From Pseudomonas sp. F(2018) (GTDB lineage Bacteria > Pseudomonadota > Gammaproteobacteria > Pseudomonadales > Pseudomonadaceae): a stretch of DNA of 64,000 nt. Location of the stretch: positions 248,001 to 312,000 of the forward strand of contig NZ_SCOM01000003.1 in assembly GCF_005508865.1 (NCBI RefSeq). The letters run 5' to 3'. The notes below the pieces were generated by a model. It was not told where the DNA came from. It saw nothing but the letters and a program-made list of their open reading frames with translations, and made no database searches. The translations under genes and the position numbers were made by a program. Positions 9,964-22,427 of the stretch are shown here, piece after piece. Numbering within the stretch: position 1 is the stretch's first letter; the number at the start of each line of letters is the position of its first letter.

Positions 9964-10350
9964 TCAGTCGCCGCGCAGGCCGAGCAGCTGGCGGCGCTGC
10001 TTCTTGTTCGGCCGGCCGTCGGTCTGCACGCCGAGGGCGCCAGCCTTGCGCAGGGCCGCAGCCTCTTCGCGGCGGGCGATGCTCTCGGCCGTCTCCTCAT
10101 ACAACAGCTGCGCCTCCGGCGCGCCACGCCGCACCATGGACAGCCCGCGCACCACCACGGTCCGCTCGTCGAAACCGGCGCGAATGACGTACTCGTCGCC
10201 GAGCTTCGGCTCCTTGCCCGGCTTGCAGCGCTCGCCGCGGCAATGCACCTTGCCGCCTTCGATGGCTTCCTTGGCCAGGGAACGGGTCTTGTAGAAGCGC
10301 GCCGCCCACAACCACTTGTCCAGGCGCACCTTGTCGTCTTTGTCGCTCAT
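9964..10350 (-). CDS. hslR: Ribosome-associated heat shock protein Hsp15
   Basis: A 128-residue S4-domain RNA-binding protein. The S4 motif ([12 protein letters not shown], then [14 protein letters not shown]) occupies residues about 8-40 and is followed by a basic C-terminal tail. Hsp15 binds free 50S subunits carrying nascent chains and helps recycle stalled complexes. Pairing with hslO on the same strand is the usual gammaproteobacterial arrangement. It is divergent from rimB. Confidence 0.93.
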   Translation of the reverse strand: MSDKDDKVRLDKWLWAARFYKTRSLAKEAIEGGKVHCRGERCKPGKEPKLGDEYVIRAGFDERTVVVRGLSMVRRGAPEAQLLYEETAESIARREEAAALRKAGALGVQTDGRPNKKQRRQLLGLRGD

Positions 10351-10448
10351 TTCTCACCCTGGAAAACTCGTCACGCGGCGTGAATCTTGCCTGATGCAGT
10401 TGTCACATGGCACATCTAGAATGCCTGCATCGCCGATGGAAGCCTGTA

Positions 10449-10916
10449 TTGAAGACCTTCGACCAACTCTCCGTGATCGGTCTGCGCGAATGGATCAACC
10501 TGCCCGAGCTGGGCATGATCGGCCTGCGCGCAAAGATCGACACCGGTGCCAGCACCTCGACCCTGCATGCCAGCGACATAGCGCCCTTCGAGCGTGACGG
10601 CGTGCGTTGGGTGCGCTTCACGGCGCACTTCGGCACCCTGGTGCAGCGCCGCCACCCGTGCGAGGCCAAGGTGGTGACGGTGAAGACCATCAAGAGTTCC
10701 AACGGCCAGGCCCAGACCCGCTACGTGATCAGTACCGCCCTGACCCTGGGCGACCGCAGCTGGCCGGTGGACTTCACCCTGGCCTGCCGCAAGACCATGC
10801 GCTATCGCGTACTGCTCGGCGCCCACGCCCTGGTCGACGGCCAGCTGGTGGTCAACCCGGCGCTGACCTACGTGCAAGACAAACCGCAGCTCCCCATTCT
10901 TTCCGGTGCCCAATGA
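10449..10916 (+). CDS. rimB: RimB-like retropepsin-type protease
   Basis: A member of the ATP-dependent zinc protease/RimB family with an aspartic-protease-like D-T-G-A motif ([13 protein letters not shown], near residues 24-36). In P. fluorescens RimB proteolytically trims poly-glutamate tails that RimK adds to ribosomal protein S6. I prefer the TTG start at 10449 (GGAAG about 6 nt upstream; product begins MKTFDQL) over the ATG at 10407, which lacks a Shine-Dalgarno and adds 14 residues that look non-family. It overlaps rimK by 4 nt (ATGA). The function is family knowledge; the start is inferred. Confidence 0.85.
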   Translation: MKTFDQLSVIGLREWINLPELGMIGLRAKIDTGASTSTLHASDIAPFERDGVRWVRFTAHFGTLVQRRHPCEAKVVTVKTIKSSNGQAQTRYVISTALTLGDRSWPVDFTLACRKTMRYRVLLGAHALVDGQLVVNPALTYVQDKPQLPILSGAQ

Positions 10917-11818
10917 AGATCGCCATCCTGTCGCGCAATCCGCGCCTGTACTCGACGCGTCGCCTGATCCAAGCCGGCGAGGAGCGTGGCCACGAGGTGG
11001 TGGTGATAGACACCCTGCGCGCCTACATGAACATCGCCAGCCACAAGCCGCAGATCCACTACCGCGGCCGTCCGCTGGAAGGCTTCGACGCGGTGATCCC
11101 GCGCATCGGCGCCTCGGTGACCTTCTATGGCTGCGCCGTGCTGCGCCAGTTCGAGATGCAGGGCGTTTTCCCGCTCAACGAGTCGGTGGCCATCAGCCGC
11201 TCGCGCGACAAGCTGCGCTCGCTGCAGCTGCTGTCGCGCAAGGGCATCGGCCTGCCGGTGACCGGCTTCGCCCACTCGCCGGACGACATTCCCGACCTGA
11301 TCCAGATGGTCAACGGCGCCCCCTTGGTGATCAAGGTGCTGGAGGGCACCCAGGGCATCGGCGTGGTGCTCTGCGAGACGGAGAAGGCCGCCGAGTCGGT
11401 GATCGAGGCGTTCATGGGCCTGAAGCAGAACATCATGGTGCAGGAATACATCAAGGAAGCCGGCGGCGCCGATATCCGCTGCTTCGTGGTCGGTGACAAG
11501 GTGATCGCGGCGATGAAGCGCCAGGCCAAGCCCGGCGAATTCCGCTCCAACCTGCACCGCGGCGGCGAGGCCAGCCTGATCAAGATCACCCCGGAAGAAC
11601 GCATGACCGCCATCCGCGCGGCCAAGGTCATGGGCCTGTCGGTGGCCGGCGTCGACATCCTGCGCTCCAACCACGGCCCGCTGGTGATGGAGGTGAACTC
11701 CTCGCCGGGCCTGGAAGGCATCGAGACCACCACCGGCAAGGACGTGGCCGGCATCATCATCGAGTACCTGGAGAAGAACGCCATTCCGGGGCAGACCCGT
11801 ACCCGCGGGCGCGGCTGA
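10913..11818 (+). CDS. rimK: Ribosomal protein S6 glutamate ligase RimK
   Basis: A 301-residue ATP-grasp ligase that adds glutamates to the C-terminus of ribosomal protein S6 and thereby alters translation. It has the N-terminal RimK domain and the ATP-grasp core, with [13 protein letters not shown] (about residues 137-149) and the metal-binding [14 protein letters not shown] (about 259-272). The ATGA overlap with rimB shows translational coupling. No small EAL gene (rimA) precedes rimB; instead a large GGDEF-EAL gene ends 23 nt downstream on the other strand. Confidence 0.96.
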   Translation: MKIAILSRNPRLYSTRRLIQAGEERGHEVVVIDTLRAYMNIASHKPQIHYRGRPLEGFDAVIPRIGASVTFYGCAVLRQFEMQGVFPLNESVAISRSRDKLRSLQLLSRKGIGLPVTGFAHSPDDIPDLIQMVNGAPLVIKVLEGTQGIGVVLCETEKAAESVIEAFMGLKQNIMVQEYIKEAGGADIRCFVVGDKVIAAMKRQAKPGEFRSNLHRGGEASLIKITPEERMTAIRAAKVMGLSVAGVDILRSNHGPLVMEVNSSPGLEGIETTTGKDVAGIIIEYLEKNAIPGQTRTRGRG

Positions 11819-11841
11819 TCAGTTTTCCGCCGCCGGGTTGC

Positions 11842-14800
11842 CTATCCGAGAGGCAGGCCGGCTCCCGCGTTACGCTCCATCCACTCGATAAACTCCCGCT
11901 CGCCCAGTGGCCGTCCCAGATGGAAACCCTGGCCCAGCGCGCAGTCGTGCCGGCGTAGCCAGTCGAGCTGGACCTCGTTCTCCACGCCCTCGGCCACGCA
12001 CTCCAGGCCCAGGTTGCGGGCGATCATCAGGATGGTCTCCACCAGCATGCCGCCACTGGCGTCGCCTTCCAGGTCGTGGATGAAACTGCGGTCGATCTTC
12101 AGGCGGTCCAGCGGCAGGCGTTTGAGGTAGGTGAGCGATGAGTAGCCGGTGCCGAAGTCGTCGATGGCGAAGCGTACGCCCTGGGCCTTGAGCGCCAGCA
12201 TGGTGGCGATGCAGTGCTCGACATCCTCCAGCAGCACACCTTCGGTAATTTCCAGCTCCAGCGCGCCGCTGGGCAGCGCATGGCGGCGCAGGCAGTCGCC
12301 GACGCGCTGGACGCAATCGGCCTGGCGTAGCTCGCGCGGGCTGAGGTTGACCGCCAGCACCAGCTGCGGCCAGTCGGCCTGCCAGCGCGCCAGGCTGGCG
12401 CAGGCATGTTCCAGTACCCAGTGACCGAGCTCGTGGATCAGCCCGGTCTCCTCGGCCAGCGGGATGAACTGCACCGGCGAAATCTCGCCGCGTTCCGGAT
12501 GACGCCAGCGCAGCAGCACCTCGGCACCGGCGATGCGCCCGCTGGCCAGCTCCAGCTGCGGCTGGAACACCAGGTACAGCTGGTCGCGGGCCATGGCCAG
12601 GCGCAGCTCGCTCTGCAGCTGCAGGCGTTGATCGATCACCGCCTGCATCTCCGGAGCGAAGAAATGCAGGGCGTTGCGCCCGGAATGCTTGGCCCGGTAC
12701 ATGGCCGTGTCCGACTGCTTGAGGGCGTCGGCGGCGTCCTGGCCGGCCAGCGGATGCAGGGTAATGCCGATGCTGCCGGTCACCATCAGGTCGTGACCCT
12801 GCACCTGGAAACTGCCGCGCAGGCTGGCCAGCAGCTTGTCGCCCACCTCGGCGGCCAGTTCGGCGGCCATGGCCTGGCTGTCGGCCAGGGTCTCCAGGAG
12901 CACCACGAACTCGTCACCGCCGAGCCTGGCCAGGGTGTCTTCGGCGCGCAAGCTGTGGCCGAGACGGGCGGTGACTTCGCGCAGCAGGTCATCGCCGACG
13001 TGATGGCCGAGGCTGTCGTTGACCGTCTTGAAGTGGTCCAGGTCGATAAACAGCAGCGCGCCGAAACTGCCCTCGCGGCGCTCGCGGGCCATGGCCTGCT
13101 GCAGGCGGTCCTGCAGCAGGCGGCGGTTGGGCAGACCGGTCAGCTCGTCGCTGTAGGCCAGGCGCTCGATCTCGCGCTGGTAGCGCTGGCGCTCGGAAAT
13201 ATCGGTGACGCTGGCGCGGATCAGCAGCGGCTCGCCGGGCATGCGCACCAGGCGGATCTCGCAGGGCAGCAGGCGGCCGCCGAGGTCGCGGTGCAGCCAT
13301 TCGAACACCGGTGTCTCGCCGGCGATGGCGGCATCGATGTGCTGCCGACCGAGCGGTTCCGACAGACTGCCATCGGCCTGGTGCGGTGGGCTCAGCTCGG
13401 TCGGCTTGCGTCCGATCAGCTCGGCGCGGCTGCAGCGGAACAGGCGCAGGGCGTTGGCATTGGCGTCGATGATGCCGCCGTCGGGGCTGAACAGCAGGAT
13501 CGCCTCCGGCGCGTGTTCGACCAGGGTGCGGTAGCGCGCCTCGGCCTCGTGGCGCGCGGTGATGTCTTCCACCAGGGCCAGGCAGGCCTCCAGCTGGCCA
13601 CTCGGGTCACGCACCGCACGCAGGCTGAGGCGGGCGTAGACGATGCTGCCGTCCTTGCGCAGGAAGCGCTTCTCCAGCTCGTAGTCGTCGCGCTCGCTGC
13701 TGCAGATGGCGGCGAACAGCGCCTCCTCGCGCTCGATGTCCTGCGGATGGGTGATCTCCAGCCAGTGGCTGGCGCGCAGCTCGTCACGGTTGCGGCCGAG
13801 GATCTGGCACAGCTTGAAGTTCACCTCCAGCCACTGGCGCTGCGGGCTGACCATGGCCATGCCGATCAGCGGCGCCTCGAAGAACAGGCGCAGCCATTCG
13901 TCGCGCTCGCGCAGGCGGCGCTCGGTGCGGCGGCGCTCGCTGATGTCCTGGATCGCCCCGTACAGACGCACCACCTGCTCGCCGTCGCGCTCGGCGAAGC
14001 CCTTCAGGCGCACCCAGCGCGCGGTACCGCGGGCACCGAGCAGGCGCACTTCGAGGTCGAACGGCTCGCCGGTCTGCAGCACCCGCTCCAGGGTCTCGTT
14101 CATCAGCTTCTGGCTGGGCGCATCGTAGCGATCCAGCGAGCCCTGCATGTCCGGCGCGCCGCCGGCCGGGTCCAGCTCGTTGAGGCGGAAGCAGCCCTCG
14201 GTCCAGTACATGCGCTGGGTCACCAGGTCCAGCACCCAGCCACCGATGTCCGCCACCTCCTCGGTCTGGGTCAGCAGATGGGCCTGGCGCAGCAGTTCCT
14301 CGCGGCGCTGGGCCAGCTCGGCGGCGAGGCGCTCGCGTTCACTGACATCGTTGTTCAGCGCCACCAGGTGGCTGACCTCGCCATGCTCGTCGAGCAGCGG
14401 CGCCACCGTTATCTCGTTCCAGAACTGCTGGCCGTTCTTGCGGTAGTTGCGCAGCACCTCCTGGTGCGCCACGCCGTGGCGGATGGCATGGCGCACCCGC
14501 AGCAGGCCGCTCTGCGACTCGTCCTGGTCGATCAGCAGACGGCTGGAGGTGCCGATGATCTCCTCGCGGGAATAGCCGCTGATGCGCTCCAGCGCCGGGT
14601 TGCAGTAGATGAAGGGCACGCCGGGCTGGCGCAGGTCGGAGATCGACACGCCGAGCGGGCAGGACTGCAGCGCCAGGTTGGCCAGGGCCAGCTCCTTCTG
14701 CATCGCCGCGCTGCGCCGCAGGGTATTGCGCAGGTCACCGAGGGCGCGGCCCACCAGCAGCGCGGCGAGCATCATCAGCAGCACACTGAAGTGCATCTCT

Positions 14801-15618
14801 AGGCGCTGCGGCGCGCCCCATTCCAGCTTGCTGCCGAGGCCCCCGGCCAGCGGCAGGAGGAGCACCGCCAGCGCCGTCAGCGCCGTGCCCCAGAGCGCAC
14901 CGGCGAACCCCCAGAGCAGGGCCAGCGCCAGCAGCATGACGCCGATCAGCGGCAGGATCAGCAGCAGCGGCAGGAAGCACAGCGACAACGGCAGCGCGGC
15001 CAGCAGCACCGGCAGCAGCCACCAGGGCAGTACCCGCACGCCGACGCCCTCTTCGCCCAGGGCCGGCCCCGCCAGCAGGGCCCAGCCGCGCCGCTGCAGG
15101 CGCCGGGTCAACAGGCACAGCAGGGGCAGGGACACGGCCAGGGCGATCAGGCTGTCGAGCAGCCACAGCTCGAGAATCGCCTCGCGCCACTGGCCCGGCA
15201 GTCGGCCGCTGAGCAACAGACCACCCTGCGTCAGCAGGGCACCGAGCAGCGCCGGGGCCAGCACCCCGAGCAGGACGAAGCGCAGCAGGCTGGCGATATC
15301 CGGCAGCGCCGCATTGCCAAGCCGGCTCAAGGCCAGCCAGGCAAGGCCGACGGCGAGGGTTTCCGGCAGCGCATGCAGCGGCGCCCACTGCCAGTCCAGG
15401 CCCCACAACGGCGCGCTGAACATCGCGTTGAGATAGAGCGCCAGCAGCACGCGCGGCCCCCACCAGAGCACGGCACACAGACCGAGGGCGAACGGCAGGT
15501 AGCACAGTGCGGCACCCGTGGCGTACTGGGTCGACAACGACAGCCAGGTGGCCAGGTGCAGCAGCGGCAACGGCAGCCACCAGGTCCATCGCGGTAGAGG
15601 AGCGGAATCTACGGCCAT
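11842..15618 (-). CDS. MASE1-PAS-GGDEF-EAL cyclic-di-GMP enzyme
   Basis: A 1258-residue membrane protein. Residues 1 to about 290 are a multi-helix MASE1-like sensor. Four PAS/PAC modules follow (about 310-430, 445-560, 574-690, 694-815), then GGDEF (about 830-990) and EAL (about 1000-1250). The GGDEF motif is intact and has RxxD (RAED) five residues ahead, so product inhibition is possible. The EAL motif reads EVL, a common active variant, and NLSP, LEITE, DDFGTGYSSL and KIDRSF are present, so both activities could exist. Start ATG at 15618 (GAGGT upstream, MAVDSAP); the frame continues upstream only as amgS shadow. Confidence 0.92.
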   Translation of the reverse strand: MAVDSAPLPRWTWWLPLPLLHLATWLSLSTQYATGAALCYLPFALGLCAVLWWGPRVLLALYLNAMFSAPLWGLDWQWAPLHALPETLAVGLAWLALSRLGNAALPDIASLLRFVLLGVLAPALLGALLTQGGLLLSGRLPGQWREAILELWLLDSLIALAVSLPLLCLLTRRLQRRGWALLAGPALGEEGVGVRVLPWWLLPVLLAALPLSLCFLPLLLILPLIGVMLLALALLWGFAGALWGTALTALAVLLLPLAGGLGSKLEWGAPQRLEMHFSVLLMMLAALLVGRALGDLRNTLRRSAAMQKELALANLALQSCPLGVSISDLRQPGVPFIYCNPALERISGYSREEIIGTSSRLLIDQDESQSGLLRVRHAIRHGVAHQEVLRNYRKNGQQFWNEITVAPLLDEHGEVSHLVALNNDVSERERLAAELAQRREELLRQAHLLTQTEEVADIGGWVLDLVTQRMYWTEGCFRLNELDPAGGAPDMQGSLDRYDAPSQKLMNETLERVLQTGEPFDLEVRLLGARGTARWVRLKGFAERDGEQVVRLYGAIQDISERRRTERRLRERDEWLRLFFEAPLIGMAMVSPQRQWLEVNFKLCQILGRNRDELRASHWLEITHPQDIEREEALFAAICSSERDDYELEKRFLRKDGSIVYARLSLRAVRDPSGQLEACLALVEDITARHEAEARYRTLVEHAPEAILLFSPDGGIIDANANALRLFRCSRAELIGRKPTELSPPHQADGSLSEPLGRQHIDAAIAGETPVFEWLHRDLGGRLLPCEIRLVRMPGEPLLIRASVTDISERQRYQREIERLAYSDELTGLPNRRLLQDRLQQAMARERREGSFGALLFIDLDHFKTVNDSLGHHVGDDLLREVTARLGHSLRAEDTLARLGGDEFVVLLETLADSQAMAAELAAEVGDKLLASLRGSFQVQGHDLMVTGSIGITLHPLAGQDAADALKQSDTAMYRAKHSGRNALHFFAPEMQAVIDQRLQLQSELRLAMARDQLYLVFQPQLELASGRIAGAEVLLRWRHPERGEISPVQFIPLAEETGLIHELGHWVLEHACASLARWQADWPQLVLAVNLSPRELRQADCVQRVGDCLRRHALPSGALELEITEGVLLEDVEHCIATMLALKAQGVRFAIDDFGTGYSSLTYLKRLPLDRLKIDRSFIHDLEGDASGGMLVETILMIARNLGLECVAEGVENEVQLDWLRRHDCALGQGFHLGRPLGEREFIEWMERNAGAGLPLG

Positions 15619-15718
15619 GCTGACCTCATGCGGATCACCAGAGCAGCATAGATCAGGCCTGCTAGAGCGGTCGGCCGCGGCCCGCGGCGGTGCTTCGTCG
15701 AGAGGCGGCCGCGTGCCG

Positions 15719-17032
15719 TCAGTTGGCGTCGCGCGGCAACAGCAGGCCCAGCGGCAGGCAGATGCGTGCCTCCAGGCCGCCGCCGGAGCGGTTGCGCAGC
15801 TCCACGCTGCCGCCGTGCAGCGCAGCGATGCGCTTGACGATGGCCAGGCCCAGGCCGGTACCCTTGCCGCCACGGGCGCGATCGCCGCGGATGAAAGGGT
15901 TGAAGATCTCGCCCATCTCCGCCGGGGCGATGCCCGGGCCGCGATCCAGCACACTGAGCACCACATAGGGCGCGCTCTCGTCGCCGGCGACGTTGGCCAC
16001 CACTTCCACGCCCTGGCCGCCGTAGCGCAGGGCGTTGTCCAGCAGGTTGACCAGCAGGCGCTTGAGTGACACCCGGCGCAGCGGGAAGGCCGGCACCTGC
16101 TCCAGGCACAGGCGCACCCGCTCCTCCTGCTGGTTGTAGGGCGCCACCGTCTCGCGCACCAGCTCGTCGAGCAGCACCGGCTCGGGCTTTTCGTCGCGGC
16201 CGTCGCGGATAAAGGCGAGGAACTGGTCGAGGATGGCGTCCATATGCTCGATGTCGCGGATCATGTCCTCGCTCATCTCGGCATCGCCGCCGAGCATCTC
16301 CAGCGACAGGCGCAGGCGCGTCAGCGGCGTGCGCAGGTCATGCGACACCCCGGCCAGCATCAGCTCGCGCTCGCGGGCGCCCTGCTCGATGTTCTCCGCC
16401 ATCTGGTTGAAGGCGCGGTACACCTCGGTCATCTCGCTCGGCGTGTCGCTCACCGGCAGGCGCACACTGCGCCCCTGGCCGAACTGGCGGGCGGCGAACA
16501 CCAGGCGCTTGAGCGGTGCGTTGAGCTGGCGCACGAAGATCCAGGCGGCGGCGGTGGACAGCAGGCCGATGCCGAGGAACCAGCCGAGCACGCTCCAGAT
16601 CTTCTGCCCACGCAGCGGGTGCGGGTAGAGCGGCACCTTGAGCCAGTCCGGGCCCAGGCTCGGCGCGCGCACCCACAGCGCCGGCGGGCTCTGCACCCGT
16701 ACCCGCACCTCGGTGTCCGGGCCCAACTCGGCCTGCATCTGGCGCAGGAAGATTTCCGAGTAGGGCCAGTGCTGCTCGGTGGCCGGCACCTTGTCCTGCG
16801 CCACCCGGCTCAGCGTCGCCGCCTCGGCGATATGCGCGCGGTCCTCCGGCTCCGCCGCCCAGTAGGCGCGCAGGGTCAGCGCCGCGCCGTGGCTGTACTG
16901 GCGGTCGACCAGCATGTCCTCGTTCATCATCAGGTAGACCAGGGTCAGCGCCTTGGAAAACAGCACGACAATGAGCACCAGCCACAGGGTGCGGGCGAAG
17001 AAGCTCTGCGGGAACCAGACGGGGGTTTTCAT
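15719..17032 (-). CDS. amgS: Envelope-stress sensor kinase AmgS (EnvZ-like)
   Basis: A 437-residue EnvZ-type histidine kinase. It has membrane helices at about 13-35 and 155-178 flanking a periplasmic domain of about 120 residues, then HAMP, the phospho-acceptor motif GVSHDLRTPLTRLR (His about 229) and an HATPase domain with GKGTGLGLAIV. It lies 12 nt after its regulator. In P. aeruginosa the orthologous AmgRS pair responds to misfolded membrane proteins and gives aminoglycoside tolerance; transfer of that role is by orthology and context. Confidence 0.9.
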   Translation of the reverse strand: MKTPVWFPQSFFARTLWLVLIVVLFSKALTLVYLMMNEDMLVDRQYSHGAALTLRAYWAAEPEDRAHIAEAATLSRVAQDKVPATEQHWPYSEIFLRQMQAELGPDTEVRVRVQSPPALWVRAPSLGPDWLKVPLYPHPLRGQKIWSVLGWFLGIGLLSTAAAWIFVRQLNAPLKRLVFAARQFGQGRSVRLPVSDTPSEMTEVYRAFNQMAENIEQGARERELMLAGVSHDLRTPLTRLRLSLEMLGGDAEMSEDMIRDIEHMDAILDQFLAFIRDGRDEKPEPVLLDELVRETVAPYNQQEERVRLCLEQVPAFPLRRVSLKRLLVNLLDNALRYGGQGVEVVANVAGDESAPYVVLSVLDRGPGIAPAEMGEIFNPFIRGDRARGGKGTGLGLAIVKRIAALHGGSVELRNRSGGGLEARICLPLGLLLPRDAN

Positions 17033-17044
17033 CAGGGAATGGGC

Positions 17045-17776
17045 TTACTTGTTACCGTCCGGCACGAACACGTAGCCCACGCCCCAGACGGTCTGGATAT
17101 AGCGCGGCTTGGACGGGTCCGGCTCGATCAGCCGGCGCAGACGGGAGATCTGCACGTCGATGGAGCGCTCCAGGGCGTCCCACTCGCGGCCGCGGGCCAG
17201 GTTCATCAGCTTGTCCCGGGTCAGCGGCTCGCGGGCGTGCTGGACCAGGGCCTTGAGCACGGCGAACTCGCCGGTGGTGAGCATGTGCAGCTCGTCGCCC
17301 TTCTTCAGCTCGCGGGTGGCCAGGGACAGCTCGTAGTCGCCGAAGGTGACGGTCTCGTCCTCGCTGGCCGGCGCGCCGGGCACTACCGGTGCCTGGCGGC
17401 GCAGCACGGCTTTGATCCGCGCCAGCAGCTCGCGCGGGTTGAACGGCTTGGCCAGGTAGTCGTCGGCACCGCCTTCCAGACCCTGGATGCGGCTGGCCTC
17501 GTCGCCCTTGGCGGTGAGCATGATGATCGGCATCTGGTTGTTCGCCTCGCGCAGGCGGCGGCAGGCGGACAGGCCGTCCTCGCCCGGCAGCATGAGGTCG
17601 AGCACCAGCAGCTGGAACAGCTCGCGGGCCAGCAGGCGGTCCATCTGCTCGACGTTCTCCACGGCGCGTACGCGATAGCCCTGCTCGCTGAGGAAGCGCT
17701 CCAGCAGGCGGCGCAGGCCGGGGTCGTCATCGACGATGAGGATCTTTTCGCCTTCGACTGCGGGTGTACTGCTCAT
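17045..17776 (-). CDS. amgR: Response regulator AmgR (OmpR-like)
   Basis: A 243-residue OmpR-family regulator with a receiver domain (VDDD near residue 16, phospho-acceptor Asp60 in VLDLMLP) and a C-terminal winged helix ending VWGVGYVF. The ATG at 17776 follows AGGAGAG; the longer frame would add 14 residues not seen in relatives. It is the first gene of the amgR-amgS operon, divergent from tex. Confidence 0.93.
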   Translation of the reverse strand: MSSTPAVEGEKILIVDDDPGLRRLLERFLSEQGYRVRAVENVEQMDRLLARELFQLLVLDLMLPGEDGLSACRRLREANNQMPIIMLTAKGDEASRIQGLEGGADDYLAKPFNPRELLARIKAVLRRQAPVVPGAPASEDETVTFGDYELSLATRELKKGDELHMLTTGEFAVLKALVQHAREPLTRDKLMNLARGREWDALERSIDVQISRLRRLIEPDPSKPRYIQTVWGVGYVFVPDGNK

Positions 17777-17891
17777 GTTCTCTCCTGTCCGAGGTGGCGC
17801 GGCATTATCGCCCAGCACCGGCGCGTGGCGGCTCGACCATTGTTAGCAGATTTTTCCCCGAACGGTTCCCAATGCTTTTCGACCCGGTGTT

Positions 17892-17897
17892 TATAAT
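17892..17897 (+). promoter_or_regulatory. Probable sigma-70 -10 element for tex
   Basis: A perfect TATAAT stands 51 nt ahead of the tex ATG. No good -35 TTGACA is visible at 16-18 nt, so the promoter may be extended, weak or activator-dependent. The site is in the amgR-tex divergent intergenic region. Confidence 0.5.
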
Positions 17898-17947
17898 GCG
17901 GCGCTTTCGCGTCGGCACCGGCGTGGTTTTTCTGTCAGGTAGGGTTC

Positions 17948-20284
<2,337 letters not shown>

Positions 20285-20287
20285 GCC

Positions 20288-20671
20288 ATGAGTGACGCGC
20301 CCGTCGGCAAACAAAGCAACTTCAGTCGCCTGCTCGGCATCCGCATCCTGCGTGCCGAGAACGGTGAGTCCGAGCTACGCATGGACATGCAGGAGCAGAT
20401 GCTCAACCTGCACGGACGCATGCACGGCGGCGCGCTCTACTCGCTGATCGACACCGCCCTCGGCCAGGCCAGCCACAGCCTGTTCGACGGCGAGGCCGGC
20501 AGCATGACCCTGGAATGCAAGGTCAACTACATCCGCGGCGTCGAGTCCGGCGAGGTGGTCTGCCACGCCCGCGTGCTCAACGGCGGACGCAAGGTGCATG
20601 TGCTGGAGGCCAAGGTGGAACAGGGCGACAAGCTGATCGCCACCGCCCAGGCCACCTTTATCTGCAAGTGA
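20288..20671 (+). CDS. PaaI-type hotdog thioesterase
   Basis: A 127-residue single hotdog domain with the family signature MHGGALYSLIDTALGQA (residues about 40-56), which holds the catalytic Asp and the oxyanion Gly. Such proteins hydrolyse acyl- or aryl-CoA thioesters; the substrate cannot be read from sequence. Three bases separate it from tex, so co-transcription is likely. Confidence 0.9.
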   Translation: MSDAPVGKQSNFSRLLGIRILRAENGESELRMDMQEQMLNLHGRMHGGALYSLIDTALGQASHSLFDGEAGSMTLECKVNYIRGVESGEVVCHARVLNGGRKVHVLEAKVEQGDKLIATAQATFICK

Positions 20672-20677
20672 TCTGAC

Positions 20678-20701
20678 TCCCTCTCCCAACGGGAGAGGGG
20701 A
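20678..20701. repeat. REP-like CCCTCTCCC hairpin
   Basis: CCCTCTCCC and GGGAGAGGG pair as a 9-bp stem with a 3-nt AAC loop directly after the thioesterase gene. No T-tract follows, so it is not a standard terminator. The same palindrome occurs at 40031-40115 and 61111-61209, marking a dispersed repeat family. Confidence 0.75.
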
Positions 20702-20840
20702 GCTTGAGGCATTGCGCAGAGCCGCGCTGTCGGCGCATCCTCCCCTTCCGGTCAGGCGACAGCGTCCGTCCGTACCCGACTTGCAGTGTGGCGGCTCCAC
20801 CCCCATATAGGGGCGACCGTCGAGTGAAGGAACAAGAATC

Positions 20841-22427
20841 TTGAGCGATCTCCTCTCCCGCCGCCTGGCTCTGCTCGGCGATGCCGCCCACCTGTCCCTG
20901 CTCACCCAGTGCCTGCACGGCATCGAGCGCGAGACCCTGCGCGTTGACGAGCAGGGTGAACTGGCACAGACCGGACACCCGGTCGCACTCGGCTCGGCGC
21001 TGACCCACCCGCAGATCACCACCGACTACTCCGAGGCCCTGCTGGAGTTCATCACCCCGGCCGAGCCGAACCCGGCCGATACCCTGGCCGAGCTGGAGCG
21101 CATCCATCGCTTCGCCGCCAGCCAACTGGACGGCGAGTACCTGTGGAGCCCGTCCATGCCCGGCGTGCTGCCGGACGAGGCGGATATCCCGATCGCCCGC
21201 TACGGCAACTCCAATATCGGTCGTCTGAAGTACGTCTATCGCCAGGGCCTGGCCCTGCGCTACGGCAAGACCATGCAATGCATCGCCGGCATCCACTACA
21301 ACTTCAGCCTGGCCGAGGGCCTGTGGCCGTTGCTGCAGCGGCTGGACGGCGACACGCAGAGCGCACGCGACTACCAGTCCGCCAGCTACATCGCGCTGAT
21401 CCGCAATTTCCGCCGCTACAGCTGGCTGCTGATGTACCTGTTCGGCGCCTCGCCGGCACTGGACGCCAGCTTCCTGCGCGGCCGTCCGCACCAGCTGCAA
21501 CCGCTGGATGCCGACACCCTGCACCTGCCCTACGCCACCAGCCTGCGCATGAGCGACCTGGGCTACCAGAGCAGCGCCCAGTCGGGCCTGACGCCCTGCT
21601 ACAACGACTTGGCCAGTTACACCGAGAGCCTGCGCGCGGCGGTGGCCACGCCCTACCCGGCCTATGCCGAGATCGGCACCAAGGACGCCAATGGCGAGTG
21701 GCTGCAGCTCAACACCAACATCATCCAGATCGAAAACGAGTACTACTCGAGCATCCGCCCGAAGCGCGTCACCTATTCCGGCGAGCGCCCGATCCAGGCC
21801 CTGATGAGCCGTGGCGTGCAGTACGTGGAAGTGCGCTGCCTGGACATCAACCCCTACCTGCCGATGGGGATCGACCTGGACCAGGCGCGCTTCCTCGACG
21901 CCTTCATCCTGTTCTGCGCCCTGCAGGACAGCCCGCTGCTGGCCAGCGGCGTGTGTCGCGCCAGCACCGAGAACTTCCTCAAGACGGTCAAGGAAGGCCG
22001 CCGCCCCGGCCTGCACCTGCAGCGCGACGGCGAGCAGGTCGAGCTGCGGACCTGGGCCGGCGAACTGCTCGACGCCTTCACCCCGATCGCCGCGCTGCTC
22101 GACCGCGCCTACGGCGGCGACGCCTACCAGACCGCCCTGCACCTGCAACGGCGCAAGGTCGAGGACGCCAGCCTGACACCCTCGGCCCAGGTGCTGGCCG
22201 AGTTGAAGGAAAGCGGCGAGAGCTTCCGTGCGTTCGCCCTGCGCCAGAGCAAGGCCCACGCCGCCACCTTCCGCGCCCAGCCGCTGAGCGCGACGGAGCA
22301 GGCGCAGTTCGAGGCAGCCGCGCGCCAGTCCCTGGCCGAACAGGCCGAGCTGGAACGTGCACCCGCCGGCGACTTCGACACTTTCGTCGCGGCCTATCAG
22401 GCGAGCATTCTCGGCATCAGCGTGTGA
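20841..22427 (+). CDS. gshA: Glutamate-cysteine ligase
   Basis: The ATP-dependent first enzyme of glutathione synthesis, 528 residues, class I (gammaproteobacterial) type. I use a TTG start at 20841 (product [13 protein letters not shown]), supported by AAGGA 9 nt upstream and agreement with the Pseudomonas N-terminus; no in-frame ATG is near. It is preceded by about 170 nt holding a REP-like hairpin and a small CCCC-ATATA-GGGG inverted repeat (about 20800-20813), so transcription probably starts in that gap. Confidence 0.95.
   Translation: MSDLLSRRLALLGDAAHLSLLTQCLHGIERETLRVDEQGELAQTGHPVALGSALTHPQITTDYSEALLEFITPAEPNPADTLAELERIHRFAASQLDGEYLWSPSMPGVLPDEADIPIARYGNSNIGRLKYVYRQGLALRYGKTMQCIAGIHYNFSLAEGLWPLLQRLDGDTQSARDYQSASYIALIRNFRRYSWLLMYLFGASPALDASFLRGRPHQLQPLDADTLHLPYATSLRMSDLGYQSSAQSGLTPCYNDLASYTESLRAAVATPYPAYAEIGTKDANGEWLQLNTNIIQIENEYYSSIRPKRVTYSGERPIQALMSRGVQYVEVRCLDINPYLPMGIDLDQARFLDAFILFCALQDSPLLASGVCRASTENFLKTVKEGRRPGLHLQRDGEQVELRTWAGELLDAFTPIAALLDRAYGGDAYQTALHLQRRKVEDASLTPSAQVLAELKESGESFRAFALRQSKAHAATFRAQPLSATEQAQFEAAARQSLAEQAELERAPAGDFDTFVAAYQASILGISV

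Noticed and set aside
15619..15966. N-terminal extension of the GGDEF-EAL protein by 116 residues
   Set aside because: The extension is a shadow of amgS and is Ala/Arg/Ser/Pro/Trp-rich; the ATG at 15618 has a ribosome binding site and starts the membrane domain.
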